64,000 bases of DNA from Streptomyces sp. CB01249. GTDB taxonomy: Bacteria; Actinomycetota; Actinomycetes; Streptomycetales; Streptomycetaceae. The position numbers were made by a program, and so were the translations under genes. A model generated the notes under the pieces. The model was not told the DNA's origin and ran no database searches. It saw only the letters and a list, made by a program, of their open reading frames with translations. The DNA is taken from NCBI RefSeq assembly GCF_001905735.1, contig NZ_LISW01000004.1, forward strand, positions 1 through 64,000, given 5' to 3'. Position 1 is the stretch's first letter. Every line of letters begins with the position of its first letter. Of this stretch, positions 32,465 through 41,884 are shown piece by piece.

Positions 32465-34555
32465 TCAGCCGTTGCGCTTCCAGCGCGGCTTGTCGTCGCG
32501 GCGGCCGAAGGAGCCGGTGCTGGTGCCGGTCGAACGGTGGTCGTCGCGGCGGCCGTTCGGGCGGTCGCCGCCGGAGCGGAAGCCACCGGACGGGCGGTCG
32601 TCACGACGGTCGCGGTTGAACGGACGGTCGCCACCACCGGAGCGGAAGCCACCCGAGGGGCGGTCGTCGCGACGGTCGCGGTTGAACGACGGGCGGTCGT
32701 CGCGGCGCTCGAAGGAGCGGCCACCACGGTCGTCCCGGCGGTCGCCGCCGGAGCGGAAGCCACCGGACGGACGGTCGTCACGACGGTCGCGGTTGAACGG
32801 ACGGTCGCCACCACCGGAACGGAAGCCACCCGACGGACGCTCGTCACGACGGTCACGGTTGAACGACGGGCGGTCGTCGCGACGGTCGTTGCCCCGGTAG
32901 CCACCGGAGGGCCGGTCGTCGCGGCGGAACGGACGGTCGCCGCCCCGGTCGTCGCGGCGGTCGTTGCCCCGGTAGCCACCGCGGTTGTCGCGGCGCTCGT
33001 AGTTGCCCCGCTCGTCGCGGCGGTCCTCGCGCACGGCCGGCTGCTCCGGCACGGAGGCGGCGGCAGCCGCGAGGGCGGCCTCGGCCTCGGCGGTGACCTC
33101 GGCCACGGCGGCCTCGGGGTCGTCGCCGCGCTCACGGGCGGCACGCGCCACCAGGCGGTCGGCCTCCTCGCGGAGCTCGACGGCGCGGCGCTGCGCGCGC
33201 TCCAGCTGCTTGGTCAGCTCGGCGGCCTCGCGCTCGGCCTGCTTCGCGGCGTTGTTCGCGGAGTCGGCCTGGACCTCGGTGAGCGAACGGGCGCCGGTGA
33301 TCTCGGCGACCTCCGGCTCGAAGACGCCCGCGCCCTGCACGATGTGGCGCGAGGCGTCGACGCCCGCGTCCTCCATCAGGCGGAAGATCTGGCGGCGCTG
33401 GTGCGGCAGGGCCAGCGAGACGACCACACCGGACTTGCCGGCACGGGCGGTACGGCCCGAGCGGTGCAGGTAGTCCTTGTGGTCACCGGCCGGGTCCACG
33501 TTCAGGACCAGGTCGATGCCGTCGACGTGGATACCGCGCGCGGCGACGTCGGTCGCGACGAGCGCGTTGACGTAACCCTTCTTGAAGTCCTCCAGGACCC
33601 GGGTGCGCGCGCCCTGCGTCATGCCGCCGTGCAGCGCGTCCGCCTTGACGCCCGCGTCGACGAGCTGCTCGGCGATGCGGTCGGCGCCCAGCTGGGTGCG
33701 GACGAAGATGATCGTGCGGCCCTTGCGGGCGGCGATCGCGGAGGTGACCGGCGCCTTGTCCTTCGGCTTCACGACGAGGACGTGGTGCGACATGGTCGAG
33801 ACGTTGCCCTGGGCGGAGTCGACCTCGTGGGTGACCGGGTTGCTCAGGTAGCGCTTGACCAGCGTGCCGATCTCGTTCTCCATGGTGGCGGAGAAGAGCA
33901 TGCGCTGGCCGCCCTCGGGGATCTGGTCCAGCAGCTCGGTGACCTCGGGCAGGAAGCCCAGGTCGGACATCTGGTCGGCCTCGTCGAGGACGGCGACCTG
34001 GACGTTCTCCAGCGAGCACGCGCCGCGGTTGATGATGTCGCGCAGCCGGCCCGGGGTGGCGACGAGGATGTCGACGCCGCGCTCCAGGGCGTAGATCTGG
34101 TTGCCCATCGACGTACCGCCGCAGACGACCTTCATCTTCAGGCCGAGCACGTCGCCGTACGGCTGCAGCGCGTCCGCGACCTGCATCGCGAGCTCACGGG
34201 TCGGGGTGAGGATGATCGCGCGGGGCTTCTTCTTCTCGGTGCGCCCCTCCGCCAGCGCCGACAGGGTCGGCAGGCCGAAGGAGAGGGTCTTGCCGGAGCC
34301 GGTACGGCCGCGGCCGAGGATGTCCTTGCCGGCCAGGGCGTCCGGGATGGTCGCCGCCTGGATCGGGAAGGGCGTGGTCACACCGTTCTGCGCGAGCTTG
34401 CGGACGATGCCCTCGGGCAGGCCCAGGTCGGCGAAGGTGACGGTCGGCTCAGCGGCCTCGGCGGTCTCGGCCACGACGGCCTCGGCGACAGCGGTGAGCT
34501 CGTCGTTCTCGACGTTCTCGGGCATGACGGTGTGGTCAGAACTGGAAATTGACAT
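32465..34555 (-). CDS. DEAD-box RNA helicase with repetitive Arg/Asp/Gly tail
   Basis: 696 residues. The core (about 38-420) has all main motifs: F...Q-motif (TTPFPIQ), Walker A GRGRTGSGKT, PTRELA, TPGR, DEAD, SAT, FVRTQ, ARGIHVDGIDLV and HRSGRTARAG. It unwinds RNA duplexes with ATP and probably acts in cold adaptation, ribosome assembly or mRNA decay. An Ala/Glu coiled region (about 440-530) follows. The last about 160 residues are repeated blocks such as RRDDRPSGGFRSGG and DRPFNRDRRDD, an RGG-like RNA-binding, disordered tail. Upstream (34556-34766) is an AT-richer leader of about 200 bases, common for cold-inducible helicases. The ATG start lacks a strong ribosome site. Confidence 0.95.
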   Translation of the reverse strand: MSISSSDHTVMPENVENDELTAVAEAVVAETAEAAEPTVTFADLGLPEGIVRKLAQNGVTTPFPIQAATIPDALAGKDILGRGRTGSGKTLSFGLPTLSALAEGRTEKKKPRAIILTPTRELAMQVADALQPYGDVLGLKMKVVCGGTSMGNQIYALERGVDILVATPGRLRDIINRGACSLENVQVAVLDEADQMSDLGFLPEVTELLDQIPEGGQRMLFSATMENEIGTLVKRYLSNPVTHEVDSAQGNVSTMSHHVLVVKPKDKAPVTSAIAARKGRTIIFVRTQLGADRIAEQLVDAGVKADALHGGMTQGARTRVLEDFKKGYVNALVATDVAARGIHVDGIDLVLNVDPAGDHKDYLHRSGRTARAGKSGVVVSLALPHQRRQIFRLMEDAGVDASRHIVQGAGVFEPEVAEITGARSLTEVQADSANNAAKQAEREAAELTKQLERAQRRAVELREEADRLVARAARERGDDPEAAVAEVTAEAEAALAAAAASVPEQPAVREDRRDERGNYERRDNRGGYRGNDRRDDRGGDRPFRRDDRPSGGYRGNDRRDDRPSFNRDRRDERPSGGFRSGGGDRPFNRDRRDDRPSGGFRSGGDRRDDRGGRSFERRDDRPSFNRDRRDDRPSGGFRSGGGDRPFNRDRRDDRPSGGFRSGGDRPNGRRDDHRSTGTSTGSFGRRDDKPRWKRNG
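32560..33000 (-). repeat. Internal repeats encoding the helicase tail
   Basis: Near-identical blocks recur in the 3' end of the helicase gene, for example the segments at about 32590-32660 and 32770-32840. Smaller CGGTCGTCGCGACGG-type units repeat throughout. This suggests slippage or unequal exchange and possible length variation between strains. Confidence 0.85.
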
Positions 34556-34766
34556 GCGAAATGCGAAACCTTCCGGAGTCTCGGCACGCGCCCATAACTC
34601 CGTGATTTCGCAATGTCGACCGCCTCAATGCGGTCCAGCCACGGCAAGGGAGAGTACGCGCCACACGGCGCTCTTCTGTGTCGGCGCCGGGCAATGGGAT
34701 CAAACGATCTACCACCATACGCACTCTCACCCACATTGCGCAAGCCGCCTCCCCTCGCCCCTCCCC

Positions 34767-35348
34767 TCAGGCCGGTCCCACCTGCGGCGATGCCTCCGGC
34801 GTACGCAGCTCCGCCACCTCGTCCGGCCACCCCAGGGCGTCGGTACGGAACTGAGCCGCCGGAGACGCCGAGGGCTCCGGCGGCGCGGACTCCGAGGGCT
34901 CCGGACCGGGCTCCTCCGGGTCCGGCGGCGCGGGCGAGTCCCCGGGGTCCTCCGGACCGGTTACGGGGCCGGGGTCGGCCGGCACCGAGGGCTCCGGCGG
35001 CGCGGACCCGGCCGGGCCCTCCGGTACGGACGGACGGGCGGCCCGGCCCTCGCCCTTCTCCGACCCACCCCCGGGCCCGCCGGAGGCCGGGGCGCTCCCG
35101 GAGGGCGAGGCGGAGGCGCTCGGCCCGGCGCCCCGGCGCTCCGACTGCGCACCGGCGCCGCCGATCCGGGAGTGCCCGGTCCCCGTCACCGTGGAGCCGT
35201 TCGGCTCGACCGCGGCCCCCTTCGGCTCGGCGGACCGCGAGGGCGCCGGTTCCGCCCCGTCGGAGCCGACGCTCATACAGCCGGTGGACGTGGCGAGCGC
35301 GACAGCGGTGACCGCTGCCCAGCGGACGGGGACGGAGAACTGGCGCAC
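34767..35348 (-). CDS. Low-complexity lipoprotein
   Basis: 193 residues from GTG 35348 (GGAGG seven bases upstream). The signal peptide RQFSVPVRWAAVTAVALATSTGC ends in a lipobox-like TSTG-Cys. The mature part is dominated by Pro, Ser, Glu and Gly (PEPSES, PGPVTGPEDPG) with a more ordered end (RTDALGWPDEVAELRTPEASPQVGPA). It is probably tethered to the outer membrane leaflet. No family is recognised. It lies upstream of the helicase on the same strand with about 210 bases between. Confidence 0.75.
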   Translation of the reverse strand: MRQFSVPVRWAAVTAVALATSTGCMSVGSDGAEPAPSRSAEPKGAAVEPNGSTVTGTGHSRIGGAGAQSERRGAGPSASASPSGSAPASGGPGGGSEKGEGRAARPSVPEGPAGSAPPEPSVPADPGPVTGPEDPGDSPAPPDPEEPGPEPSESAPPEPSASPAAQFRTDALGWPDEVAELRTPEASPQVGPA

Positions 35349-35482
35349 GAGGGCACCTCCGGGGACGCGAGGAAGGACAGGCCTGACATGAACGAGACGG
35401 GTGCGCCCTGCCCAACTCCCTTGACCCCGCCCGGGACACGCCCGCCGGGGCGGCTCCTTCACAACGGGCCCCCGCGCCCCGC

Positions 35483-35833
35483 TCAGCCGTAGCCGAGCGC
35501 GTGCAGCCTCTCGTCATCGATGCCGAAGTGGTGGGCGATCTCGTGGACGACGGTGATCTCCGTCTCGGCCACCACGTCCTCGCGCGTCTCGCACATTCGC
35601 AGCGTCGGACCCCGGTAGATCGTGATCCGGTCCGGCAGCACGCCCGCGTACCACTCACCGCGCTCGGTCAGCGGCGTGCCCTCGTACAGGCCGAGCAGTT
35701 CCGGGTCGTCGGACTCCGGCTCGTCCTCGACGAAGACCGCGACGTTGTCCATCAGCCGGGTCAGCTCCGGCGGAATCCGGTCCAGCGCCTCGGCGACCAG
35801 TTCCTCGAACGCTTCCCGCGTCATCTCCAGCAC
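35483..35833 (-). CDS. Small HExxH metallopeptidase-family protein
   Basis: 116 residues, a compact zincin-like fold. The C-terminal VVHEIAHHFGID gives the HExxH zinc site; DNVAVFVEDEP and YRGPTLRMC are conserved in this actinobacterial family (formerly DUF1025). The start is uncertain: GTG 35833 gives MLEMTREAFEEL, the form I remember for homologues, while ATG 35824 is three codons downstream. The substrate is unknown and proteolytic activity is not proven. It is divergent from the phosphoesterase gene (86-base gap). Confidence 0.85.
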   Translation of the reverse strand: MLEMTREAFEELVAEALDRIPPELTRLMDNVAVFVEDEPESDDPELLGLYEGTPLTERGEWYAGVLPDRITIYRGPTLRMCETREDVVAETEITVVHEIAHHFGIDDERLHALGYG

Positions 35834-35919
35834 CCGGCCATTGTCCCGTACGGCCACCCGGCCCGCCCAGGTCCCCGCACCCGGGCATACCCGCGCCACG
35901 ACTGGGGCAGGGGCACCCA

Positions 35920-37437
35920 ATGGCCCGCGCCCGACTCCCCTTCCGCCGCCCGATATCCCGCCGCGCAGACCGCGGCCCTCTCGCCGCACCCCACCCCTTC
36001 TTCCGGGCGCTCGGACTGGTCGTCGTGGTGCTGTTCGGCGCCTGGCTCGGGCTGCTCGCGGTGGGCAGCGTCCGGACGCCCGTGGGGCCGATGGACACGA
36101 CGATGACCCTGCGGCCCTCGCTCAGCGGCGGCACCAAGATCAACGTCTCCCCGCTCGGCGCCCTGGAGCTGGACTCGCACCGCGCCCCGGTCCGCCTCGA
36201 CGTCGACGTGGACCGGCTCGACCCGGTCCGCTCGCAGGCCCTGGTCCAGCACCCCGAACGGCTGGCCGGGCTGGAGGACGAGGTCACGTCGGACGTCGCC
36301 TCGGGCACCCGCGAGCTGGCGCTGCGCTCCTGCGTGGCAGTGGTGACCGGGGCGACGGCGCTGGGCCTCGCGGTGTACCGCAGGCCGCGCCGGGCTCTGG
36401 CCGCCGGGGGCCTGGCCCTCGCGCTGCTGGCGGCGTCCGGCGTGGGCGCGTACGCCACCTGGAACCCGAAGTCGGTCCTGGAGCCCAAGTTCTCCGGGCT
36501 GCTCTCCAGCGCCCCCTCGGTCGTCGGCGACGCCCGCTCGATCGTCAGCGACTTCGACGTCTACCAGCAGGAACTGGCCCGCCTGGTCACCAACGTCACC
36601 AAGCTGTACGACGCCACCTCGACGCTCCCGGTCTACAGCCCGGACCCGGCGACCCTGCGCGTCCTGCATGTCTCGGACATCCATCTGAACCCGGCCGCGT
36701 GGCACATCATCGGCTCGCTCGTGGAGCAGTACGACATCGACGTGATCATCGACTCCGGCGACACGATGGACCACGGCGCCGCCGTCGAGAACAGCTTCCT
36801 GGACCCCATCGCCGACCTGGGCGCCCCCTATGTCTGGGTGCGCGGGAACCACGACTCGGCCGTGACGCAGAAGTACCTGTCCGACAAGAAGCGCTTCCCG
36901 AACGTCCACGTCCTGGACCAGGGCAGGGCCGTGACCGTCGGCGGGCTGCGGGTCGCCGGCATCGGGGATCCGCAGTTCACCCCGGACCGGACGGGCCCGG
37001 AGCAGGCGGAGGACGTCGAGGGCGTGGCCGGCCGCACGCTCGCCGCCGCCCTGCGCGAGCAGCAGCGGTCCGGCACCCCCGTCGACATCGCCGTCGCCCA
37101 TGAACCGGAGGCGGTGAAGGAGACGGACGGCGAGGTGCCGGTGGCGCTGGCGGGCCATGTGCACCACCGGCAGAACGAGCTCCTGAAGGGCGGCACCCGG
37201 CTGATGATCGAGGGCTCCACGGGCGGCGGCGGGCTGCGAGCCGTCCAGAACAAGAAGCCGGAACAGGTGCTCGCGTCGGTGCTCTATCTGGACCGCTCCA
37301 CCCGCCGCCTGCAGGCCTGGGACGAGATCACCCTGGGCGGCCTCGGACTGACGACGGCCGAGGTCAGCCGCCATCTGCCGGAGCAGAAGCCCGCCCTCAC
37401 GAGCCCGTCCCCGACCGGCCCGAGCCCGTCCCCGTAA
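35920..37437 (+). CDS. Membrane-bound metallophosphoesterase
   Basis: 505 residues. Two membrane spans (FRALGLVVVVLFGAWLGLLAV, and LRSCVAVVTGATALGLAV with LAAGGLALALLAASGV) flank an outer domain of about 90 residues. The calcineurin-like catalytic domain (about 245-450) shows HVSDIHLNP, IDSGDTMDHG, VRGNHDS, VAHEP and GHVHH, the full set of metal ligands. The short Pro/Ser tail looks disordered. By topology the catalytic domain follows the last span and is probably extracytoplasmic. The substrate (phosphoester, pyrophosphate or lipid) is unknown. Confidence 0.9.
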   Translation: MARARLPFRRPISRRADRGPLAAPHPFFRALGLVVVVLFGAWLGLLAVGSVRTPVGPMDTTMTLRPSLSGGTKINVSPLGALELDSHRAPVRLDVDVDRLDPVRSQALVQHPERLAGLEDEVTSDVASGTRELALRSCVAVVTGATALGLAVYRRPRRALAAGGLALALLAASGVGAYATWNPKSVLEPKFSGLLSSAPSVVGDARSIVSDFDVYQQELARLVTNVTKLYDATSTLPVYSPDPATLRVLHVSDIHLNPAAWHIIGSLVEQYDIDVIIDSGDTMDHGAAVENSFLDPIADLGAPYVWVRGNHDSAVTQKYLSDKKRFPNVHVLDQGRAVTVGGLRVAGIGDPQFTPDRTGPEQAEDVEGVAGRTLAAALREQQRSGTPVDIAVAHEPEAVKETDGEVPVALAGHVHHRQNELLKGGTRLMIEGSTGGGGLRAVQNKKPEQVLASVLYLDRSTRRLQAWDEITLGGLGLTTAEVSRHLPEQKPALTSPSPTGPSPSP

Positions 37438-37443
37438 ACCGTT

Positions 37444-37473
37444 TTGGCGAACGCCGCCGGCATCCCATATGCT
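37444..37473 (+). promoter_or_regulatory. Promoter of the tRNA Glu-Asp-Phe cluster
   Basis: TTGGCG (37444-37449), an 18-base spacer and TATGCT (37468-37473), about 45 bases before tRNA-Glu. Confidence 0.6.
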
Positions 37474-37517
37474 TCTCACGTCCCCGACGCGCTGCAAGGC
37501 GCGCAGGCGGGCCCTTA

Positions 37518-37590
37518 GCCCTCATCGTCTAGTGGCCCAGGACGCCGCCCTTTCAAGGCGGTAGCACGGGTTCGAATCCCGTTGGGGGCA
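37518..37590 (+). tRNA. tRNA-Glu(TTC)
   Basis: A 73-base cloverleaf with anticodon loop CTTTCAA and T-loop TTCGAAT. Confidence 0.96.
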
Positions 37591-37600
37591 CGCTTGAACG

Positions 37601-37622
37601 TGTGCGAGACTTGTCTCGCACA
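37601..37622 (+). repeat. Hairpin between tRNA-Glu and tRNA-Asp
   Basis: TGTGCGAGAC-TT-GTCTCGCACA, a perfect 10-bp stem with a two-base loop (or an 8-bp stem with a six-base loop). It lacks a T-run, so an RNA-processing signal is more likely than a terminator. Confidence 0.6.
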
Positions 37623-37628
37623 TTGCTT

Positions 37629-37703
37629 GGTCCTGTGGAGCAGTTAGGAGTGCTCGCCACCCTGTCAAGGTGGAGGCCGCGGGTTCAAATCCCGTCAGGA
37701 CCG
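37629..37703 (+). tRNA. tRNA-Asp(GTC), copy 1
   Basis: A 75-base cloverleaf with anticodon loop CTGTCAA. It is identical to the copy at 41955-42029. Confidence 0.96.
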
Positions 37704-37708
37704 CTGAG

Positions 37709-37722
37709 GTTTCACGTGAAAC
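37709..37722. other. parS partition site between tRNA genes
   Basis: GTTTCACGTGAAAC, a perfect ParB-binding palindrome (16 bp, GG...CC, if the flanking bases 37708 and 37723 are counted). It fills the gap between tRNA-Asp and tRNA-Phe. Confidence 0.88.
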
Positions 37723-37727
37723 CTTGT

Positions 37728-37801
37728 GGCTGGGTAGCTCAGTTGGTACGAGCGATCGCCTGAAAAGCGATAGGTCGCCGGTTCGATCCCGGCCCCAGCC
37801 A
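37728..37801 (+). tRNA. tRNA-Phe(GAA)
   Basis: A 74-base cloverleaf with anticodon loop CTGAAAA and acceptor GGCTGGG/CCCAGCC. Confidence 0.96.
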
Positions 37802-37806
37802 CTTCC

Positions 37807-37837
37807 CGAAGGCCCCGTCCGATGGACGGGGCCTTCG
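37807..37837 (+). terminator. Terminator of the tRNA cluster
   Basis: CGAAGGCCCCGTCC-GAT-GGACGGGGCCTTCG, a perfect 14-bp stem with a three-base loop, five bases after tRNA-Phe. Confidence 0.88.
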
Positions 37838-37928
37838 CCGTTCCGGAAGGTCTTCGGCAGCCCACCGGGGAGCGCCGCCCGAAATGGGTTCGCCCTTCCT
37901 CCGGCCCGGGTGAGATCCTGGGATCCGT

Positions 37929-40900
37929 ATGTCTACTTCCTTCGCCGATCTCCAGTCCCGGCTCGCGCAGCTCTCGCTCCGCGACGCGAACCGGCTCGGC
38001 CGCCGCCTCGAGGGCGCCCGCCGCATCCGCAAGCCCGAGGCCCAGCAGGCCGTGCTGGACGAGATCGCCGCCCAGGCGGACAAGGCAGCCGGGCGGCTTG
38101 AGCAGCGGGCCGGCCGGATGCCTGCCGTCACGTACCCGGAACAGCTCCCGGTCAGCCAGAAGAAGGACGAGATCCTGGAGGCGATACGCGACCACCAGGT
38201 CGTGATCGTCGCCGGTGAGACCGGCTCCGGCAAGACCACCCAGATCCCCAAGATCTGCATGGAGCTGGGCCGCGGCCTCCGGGGCATGATCGGGCACACC
38301 CAGCCGCGCCGGATCGCCGCGCGCACGGTGGCCGAGCGGATCGCCGACGAGCTGAAGACGCCGCTCGGCGAGACCGTCGGCTGGAAGGTCCGCTTCACCG
38401 ACCAGGTGAACCCGGACGCGACCTTCGTCAAGCTGATGACGGACGGCATTCTGCTCGCCGAGATCCAGACGGACCGCGAGCTGCTCGCGTACGACACGAT
38501 CATCATTGACGAGGCCCACGAGCGGTCGCTGAACATCGACTTCCTGCTCGGCTATCTGGCCCGGCTGCTGCCCAGGCGCCCCGATCTGAAGGTCGTCGTC
38601 ACCTCCGCGACCATCGACCCGGAACGCTTCTCGCGCCACTTCGGCGAGGCCCCGATCATCGAGGTCAGCGGGCGTACGTATCCGGTCGAGGTGCGGTACC
38701 GGCCGCTGCTCGAAGAGGACGGCGATGACGCCGACCGCGACCAGATCACCGCGATCTGCGACGCCGTGGACGAGCTCCAGGGCGAGGGCCCCGGTGACGT
38801 CCTGGTCTTCCTCTCCGGCGAGCGCGAGATCCGCGACACCGCCGACGCCCTCGGGAAACGGAACCTGCGCAACACCGAGGTGCTCCCCCTCTACGCGCGC
38901 CTGTCGCACGCCGAGCAGCACCGGGTGTTCCAGCGCCACACCGGCCGCCGAATCGTGCTGGCCACCAACGTCGCCGAGACCTCGCTGACCGTTCCCGGCA
39001 TCAAGTACGTGATCGACCCGGGCACCGCCCGCATCTCCCGCTACAGCCACCGCACCAAGGTGCAGCGGCTGCCGATCGAGCGGATCTCGCAGGCCAGCGC
39101 CAACCAGCGCAAGGGCCGCTGCGGCCGTACCTCGGACGGCATCTGCATCCGGCTGTACTCCGAGGACGACTTCCTCACCCGCCCGGAGTTCACCGACGCG
39201 GAGATCCTCCGTACGAACCTGGCCTCCGTCATCCTCCAGATGACCGCCGCCGGCCTCGGCGACATCGAGAAGTTCCCCTTCATCGACCCGCCGGACCACC
39301 GCAACATCCGCGACGGCGTGCAGCTCCTCCAGGAGCTCGGCGCCCTCGACGCGGCGGAGAAGGATCCGAAGAAGCGGCTCACCCCGCTGGGCCGCAAGCT
39401 CTCGCAGCTGCCGGTGGACCCGCGCCTGGCCCGTATGGTCGTGGAGGCCGACCGCAACGGCTGCGTCCGCGAGGTCATGGTCATCGCCGCCGCGCTCTCC
39501 ATCCAGGACCCGCGCGAACGGCCCTCCGACAAGCAGACGCAGGCCGACCAGCAGCACGCCCGGTTCAAGGACGAGACGTCCGACTTCCTGGCCTTCCTGA
39601 ACCTGTGGCGCTACATCCGCGAGCAGCAGAAGGAGCGCGGCTCCTCCAGCTTCCGCCGGATGTGCAAGCAGGAGTACCTGAACTTCCTCCGCATCCGCGA
39701 GTGGCAGGACATCTACGCCCAGCTGCGCACGGTCGCCAAGCAGATGGGCATCGCCCTCAATGACGAGGACGCGCCCGAGCAGTCGGTGCACACCTCGCTG
39801 CTGGCCGGGCTGCTGTCGCACATCGGGCTGAAGGACACCGAGAAGAACGAGTACCTGGGCGCCCGCAGCGCCAAGTTCGCGATCTTCCCCGGTTCGGCGC
39901 TGTTCAAGAAGCAGCCGCGGTTCGTGATGTCGGCCGAGCTGGTGGAGACGTCCCGGCTCTGGGCGCGGGTCAACGCCAAGGTCGAACCCGAGTGGATCGA
40001 GCCGCTGGCCCAGCACCTGCTGAAGCGCACCTACAGCGAACCGCACTGGGAGAAGGACCAGGCCGCGGTGATGGCGTACGAGCGGGTCACGCTGTACGGA
40101 GTGCCGATCGTCGCCCAGCGCAAGATCAATTTCGGCCGGATCGACCAGGAGACCTCGCGGGACCTCTTCATCCGCAACGCCCTGGTCGAGGGCGACTGGC
40201 GCACGCACCACCAGTTCTTCCACGACAACCGCAAACTGCTCGGCGAGGTCGAGGAGCTGGAGCACCGCGCCCGGCGCCGCGACATCCTCGTGGACGACGA
40301 GACGCTGTTCGACTTCTACGACCAGCGCATCCCCGAACACATCGTCTCCGGTGCCCACTTCGACTCCTGGTGGAAGCACAAGCGGCGCGACGAGCCGGAC
40401 GCGCTCGACTTCGAGCGCTCGATGCTCATCAACGAGAAGGCCGGGGCCGTCACCAAGGACGACTACCCGGACTCCTGGCGGCAGGGGAAGCTCAAGTTCC
40501 GGGTGACCTACCAGTTCGAGCCGGGCGCGGACGCCGACGGTGTGACCGTCCACATCCCGCTCCAGGTGCTGAACCAGGTCACCTCGGAGGGCTTCGACTG
40601 GCAGATCCCGGGGCTGCGCGAGGAGGTCGTCACCGAGCTGATCCGCTCGCTGCCCAAGCCGATCCGCCGGCACTACGTGCCCGCGCCGAACTACGCGGAC
40701 AAGTTCCTGGACCGGGCCGTGCCCCTCCAGGAGCCGCTGCCGGTGACGCTGGCCCGTGAGCTGCAGCGGATGGTCGGGGTCCCGGTCACCGCGGAGGACT
40801 TCGACCTGAGCCGGGTCCCGGACCACCTCAAGATCACCTTCCGGATCGTGGACGAGCGGCGCCGCAGGGTCGCCGAGGACAAGGACCTGGAGGCGCTGAA

Positions 40901-41849
40901 GCTCCGGCTGCGCCCGAAGGCCCGTCAGGCCCTCTCCAAGGCCGCGGCGGCGACCGCGGGCCCCTCCGGTGAATCCATCGAGCGCTCGGGCCTGAAGGAC
41001 TGGACGATCGGCACGCTGAACAAGGTCTTCGAGACGCGGAGAGCCGGTCAGCCGGTCAAGGCGTACCCAGCACTGGTGGACCAGGGCGAGACAGTGGCCG
41101 TACGCCTCTTCGACACCGAGGCCGAGCAGGCGCAGGCGATGTGGCGGGGCACCCGGAAGCTGATCCTGCTGAACATCCCGGTGAACCCGGCGAAGTTCGC
41201 GTCGGACAAGCTGACGAACCAGCAGAAGCTGGCCCTGTCCCGCAATCCCCACGGCTCGATCCAGGCCCTGTTCGACGACTGCGCGACGGCGGCCGCCGAC
41301 CGGCTGATCGCGGCGCACGGCGGCCCCGCCTGGGACGAGGCGTCGTTCCGGACGCTGTACGACAAGGTGCGCGCGGACCTCGTGGACCTGACCGTGCGCA
41401 CGATCGGCCAGGTGCAGCAGATCCTGGCGGCCTGGCAGGCGTGCGAGCGCCGGCTGAAGGCCACCAACAGCCTGGTCCTGATCAACAACGTCACGGACGT
41501 ACGCGACCACTTGGCGCGCCTGATGCCGCCCGGCTTCGTCACCGCGACCGGGCTGCGCAGGCTGCCCGACCTGATGCGCTACCTGGTGGCGGAGGACCGC
41601 AGGCTCCAGCAGATGCCGACCAACGTCCAGCGCGACACCACGCGCATGGAGAAGGTCCACGAGATGCAGGACGAGTACGCCTGGCTGCTGGAGCAGCTGC
41701 CCAAGGGCCGGCCCGTCCCGCAGGAGGTACTGGACATCCGGTGGATGATCGAGGAGCTGCGGGTGAGCTACTTCGCGCACGCCCTGGGCACCGCGTTCCC
41801 GGTCTCGGACAAGCGGATCGTGAAGGCGATCGACGCCGCCGCACCCTAG
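37929..41849 (+). CDS. hrpA: ATP-dependent RNA helicase HrpA
   Basis: 1306 residues, the normal HrpA length. A DEAH-box helicase: Walker A GETGSGKTTQ, TQPRRIAA, DEAH, SATI, FLSGEREI, TNVAETSLTVPGIKYVID and QRKGRCGR. The helicase-associated and OB-fold segments follow, then the long HrpA-specific C-terminal domain (DUF3418-type). It probably remodels RNA or stalled ribosomes. There is no Shine-Dalgarno close to the ATG. The gene lies between two identical tRNA-Asp genes. A long open frame on the opposite strand is only its shadow. Confidence 0.96.
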   Translation: MSTSFADLQSRLAQLSLRDANRLGRRLEGARRIRKPEAQQAVLDEIAAQADKAAGRLEQRAGRMPAVTYPEQLPVSQKKDEILEAIRDHQVVIVAGETGSGKTTQIPKICMELGRGLRGMIGHTQPRRIAARTVAERIADELKTPLGETVGWKVRFTDQVNPDATFVKLMTDGILLAEIQTDRELLAYDTIIIDEAHERSLNIDFLLGYLARLLPRRPDLKVVVTSATIDPERFSRHFGEAPIIEVSGRTYPVEVRYRPLLEEDGDDADRDQITAICDAVDELQGEGPGDVLVFLSGEREIRDTADALGKRNLRNTEVLPLYARLSHAEQHRVFQRHTGRRIVLATNVAETSLTVPGIKYVIDPGTARISRYSHRTKVQRLPIERISQASANQRKGRCGRTSDGICIRLYSEDDFLTRPEFTDAEILRTNLASVILQMTAAGLGDIEKFPFIDPPDHRNIRDGVQLLQELGALDAAEKDPKKRLTPLGRKLSQLPVDPRLARMVVEADRNGCVREVMVIAAALSIQDPRERPSDKQTQADQQHARFKDETSDFLAFLNLWRYIREQQKERGSSSFRRMCKQEYLNFLRIREWQDIYAQLRTVAKQMGIALNDEDAPEQSVHTSLLAGLLSHIGLKDTEKNEYLGARSAKFAIFPGSALFKKQPRFVMSAELVETSRLWARVNAKVEPEWIEPLAQHLLKRTYSEPHWEKDQAAVMAYERVTLYGVPIVAQRKINFGRIDQETSRDLFIRNALVEGDWRTHHQFFHDNRKLLGEVEELEHRARRRDILVDDETLFDFYDQRIPEHIVSGAHFDSWWKHKRRDEPDALDFERSMLINEKAGAVTKDDYPDSWRQGKLKFRVTYQFEPGADADGVTVHIPLQVLNQVTSEGFDWQIPGLREEVVTELIRSLPKPIRRHYVPAPNYADKFLDRAVPLQEPLPVTLARELQRMVGVPVTAEDFDLSRVPDHLKITFRIVDERRRRVAEDKDLEALKLRLRPKARQALSKAAAATAGPSGESIERSGLKDWTIGTLNKVFETRRAGQPVKAYPALVDQGETVAVRLFDTEAEQAQAMWRGTRKLILLNIPVNPAKFASDKLTNQQKLALSRNPHGSIQALFDDCATAAADRLIAAHGGPAWDEASFRTLYDKVRADLVDLTVRTIGQVQQILAAWQACERRLKATNSLVLINNVTDVRDHLARLMPPGFVTATGLRRLPDLMRYLVAEDRRLQQMPTNVQRDTTRMEKVHEMQDEYAWLLEQLPKGRPVPQEVLDIRWMIEELRVSYFAHALGTAFPVSDKRIVKAIDAAAP

Positions 41850-41884
41850 TCCATCTCCGTAACGGACCTGCCACCCGGAGTGAG

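Noticed and set aside
37695..41780. A 1361-codon open frame antisense to hrpA
   Set aside because: It mirrors hrpA and two tRNA genes, its translation has no domain and is rich in repeats of His/Arg/Gln/Val typical of reverse frames of GC-rich genes.
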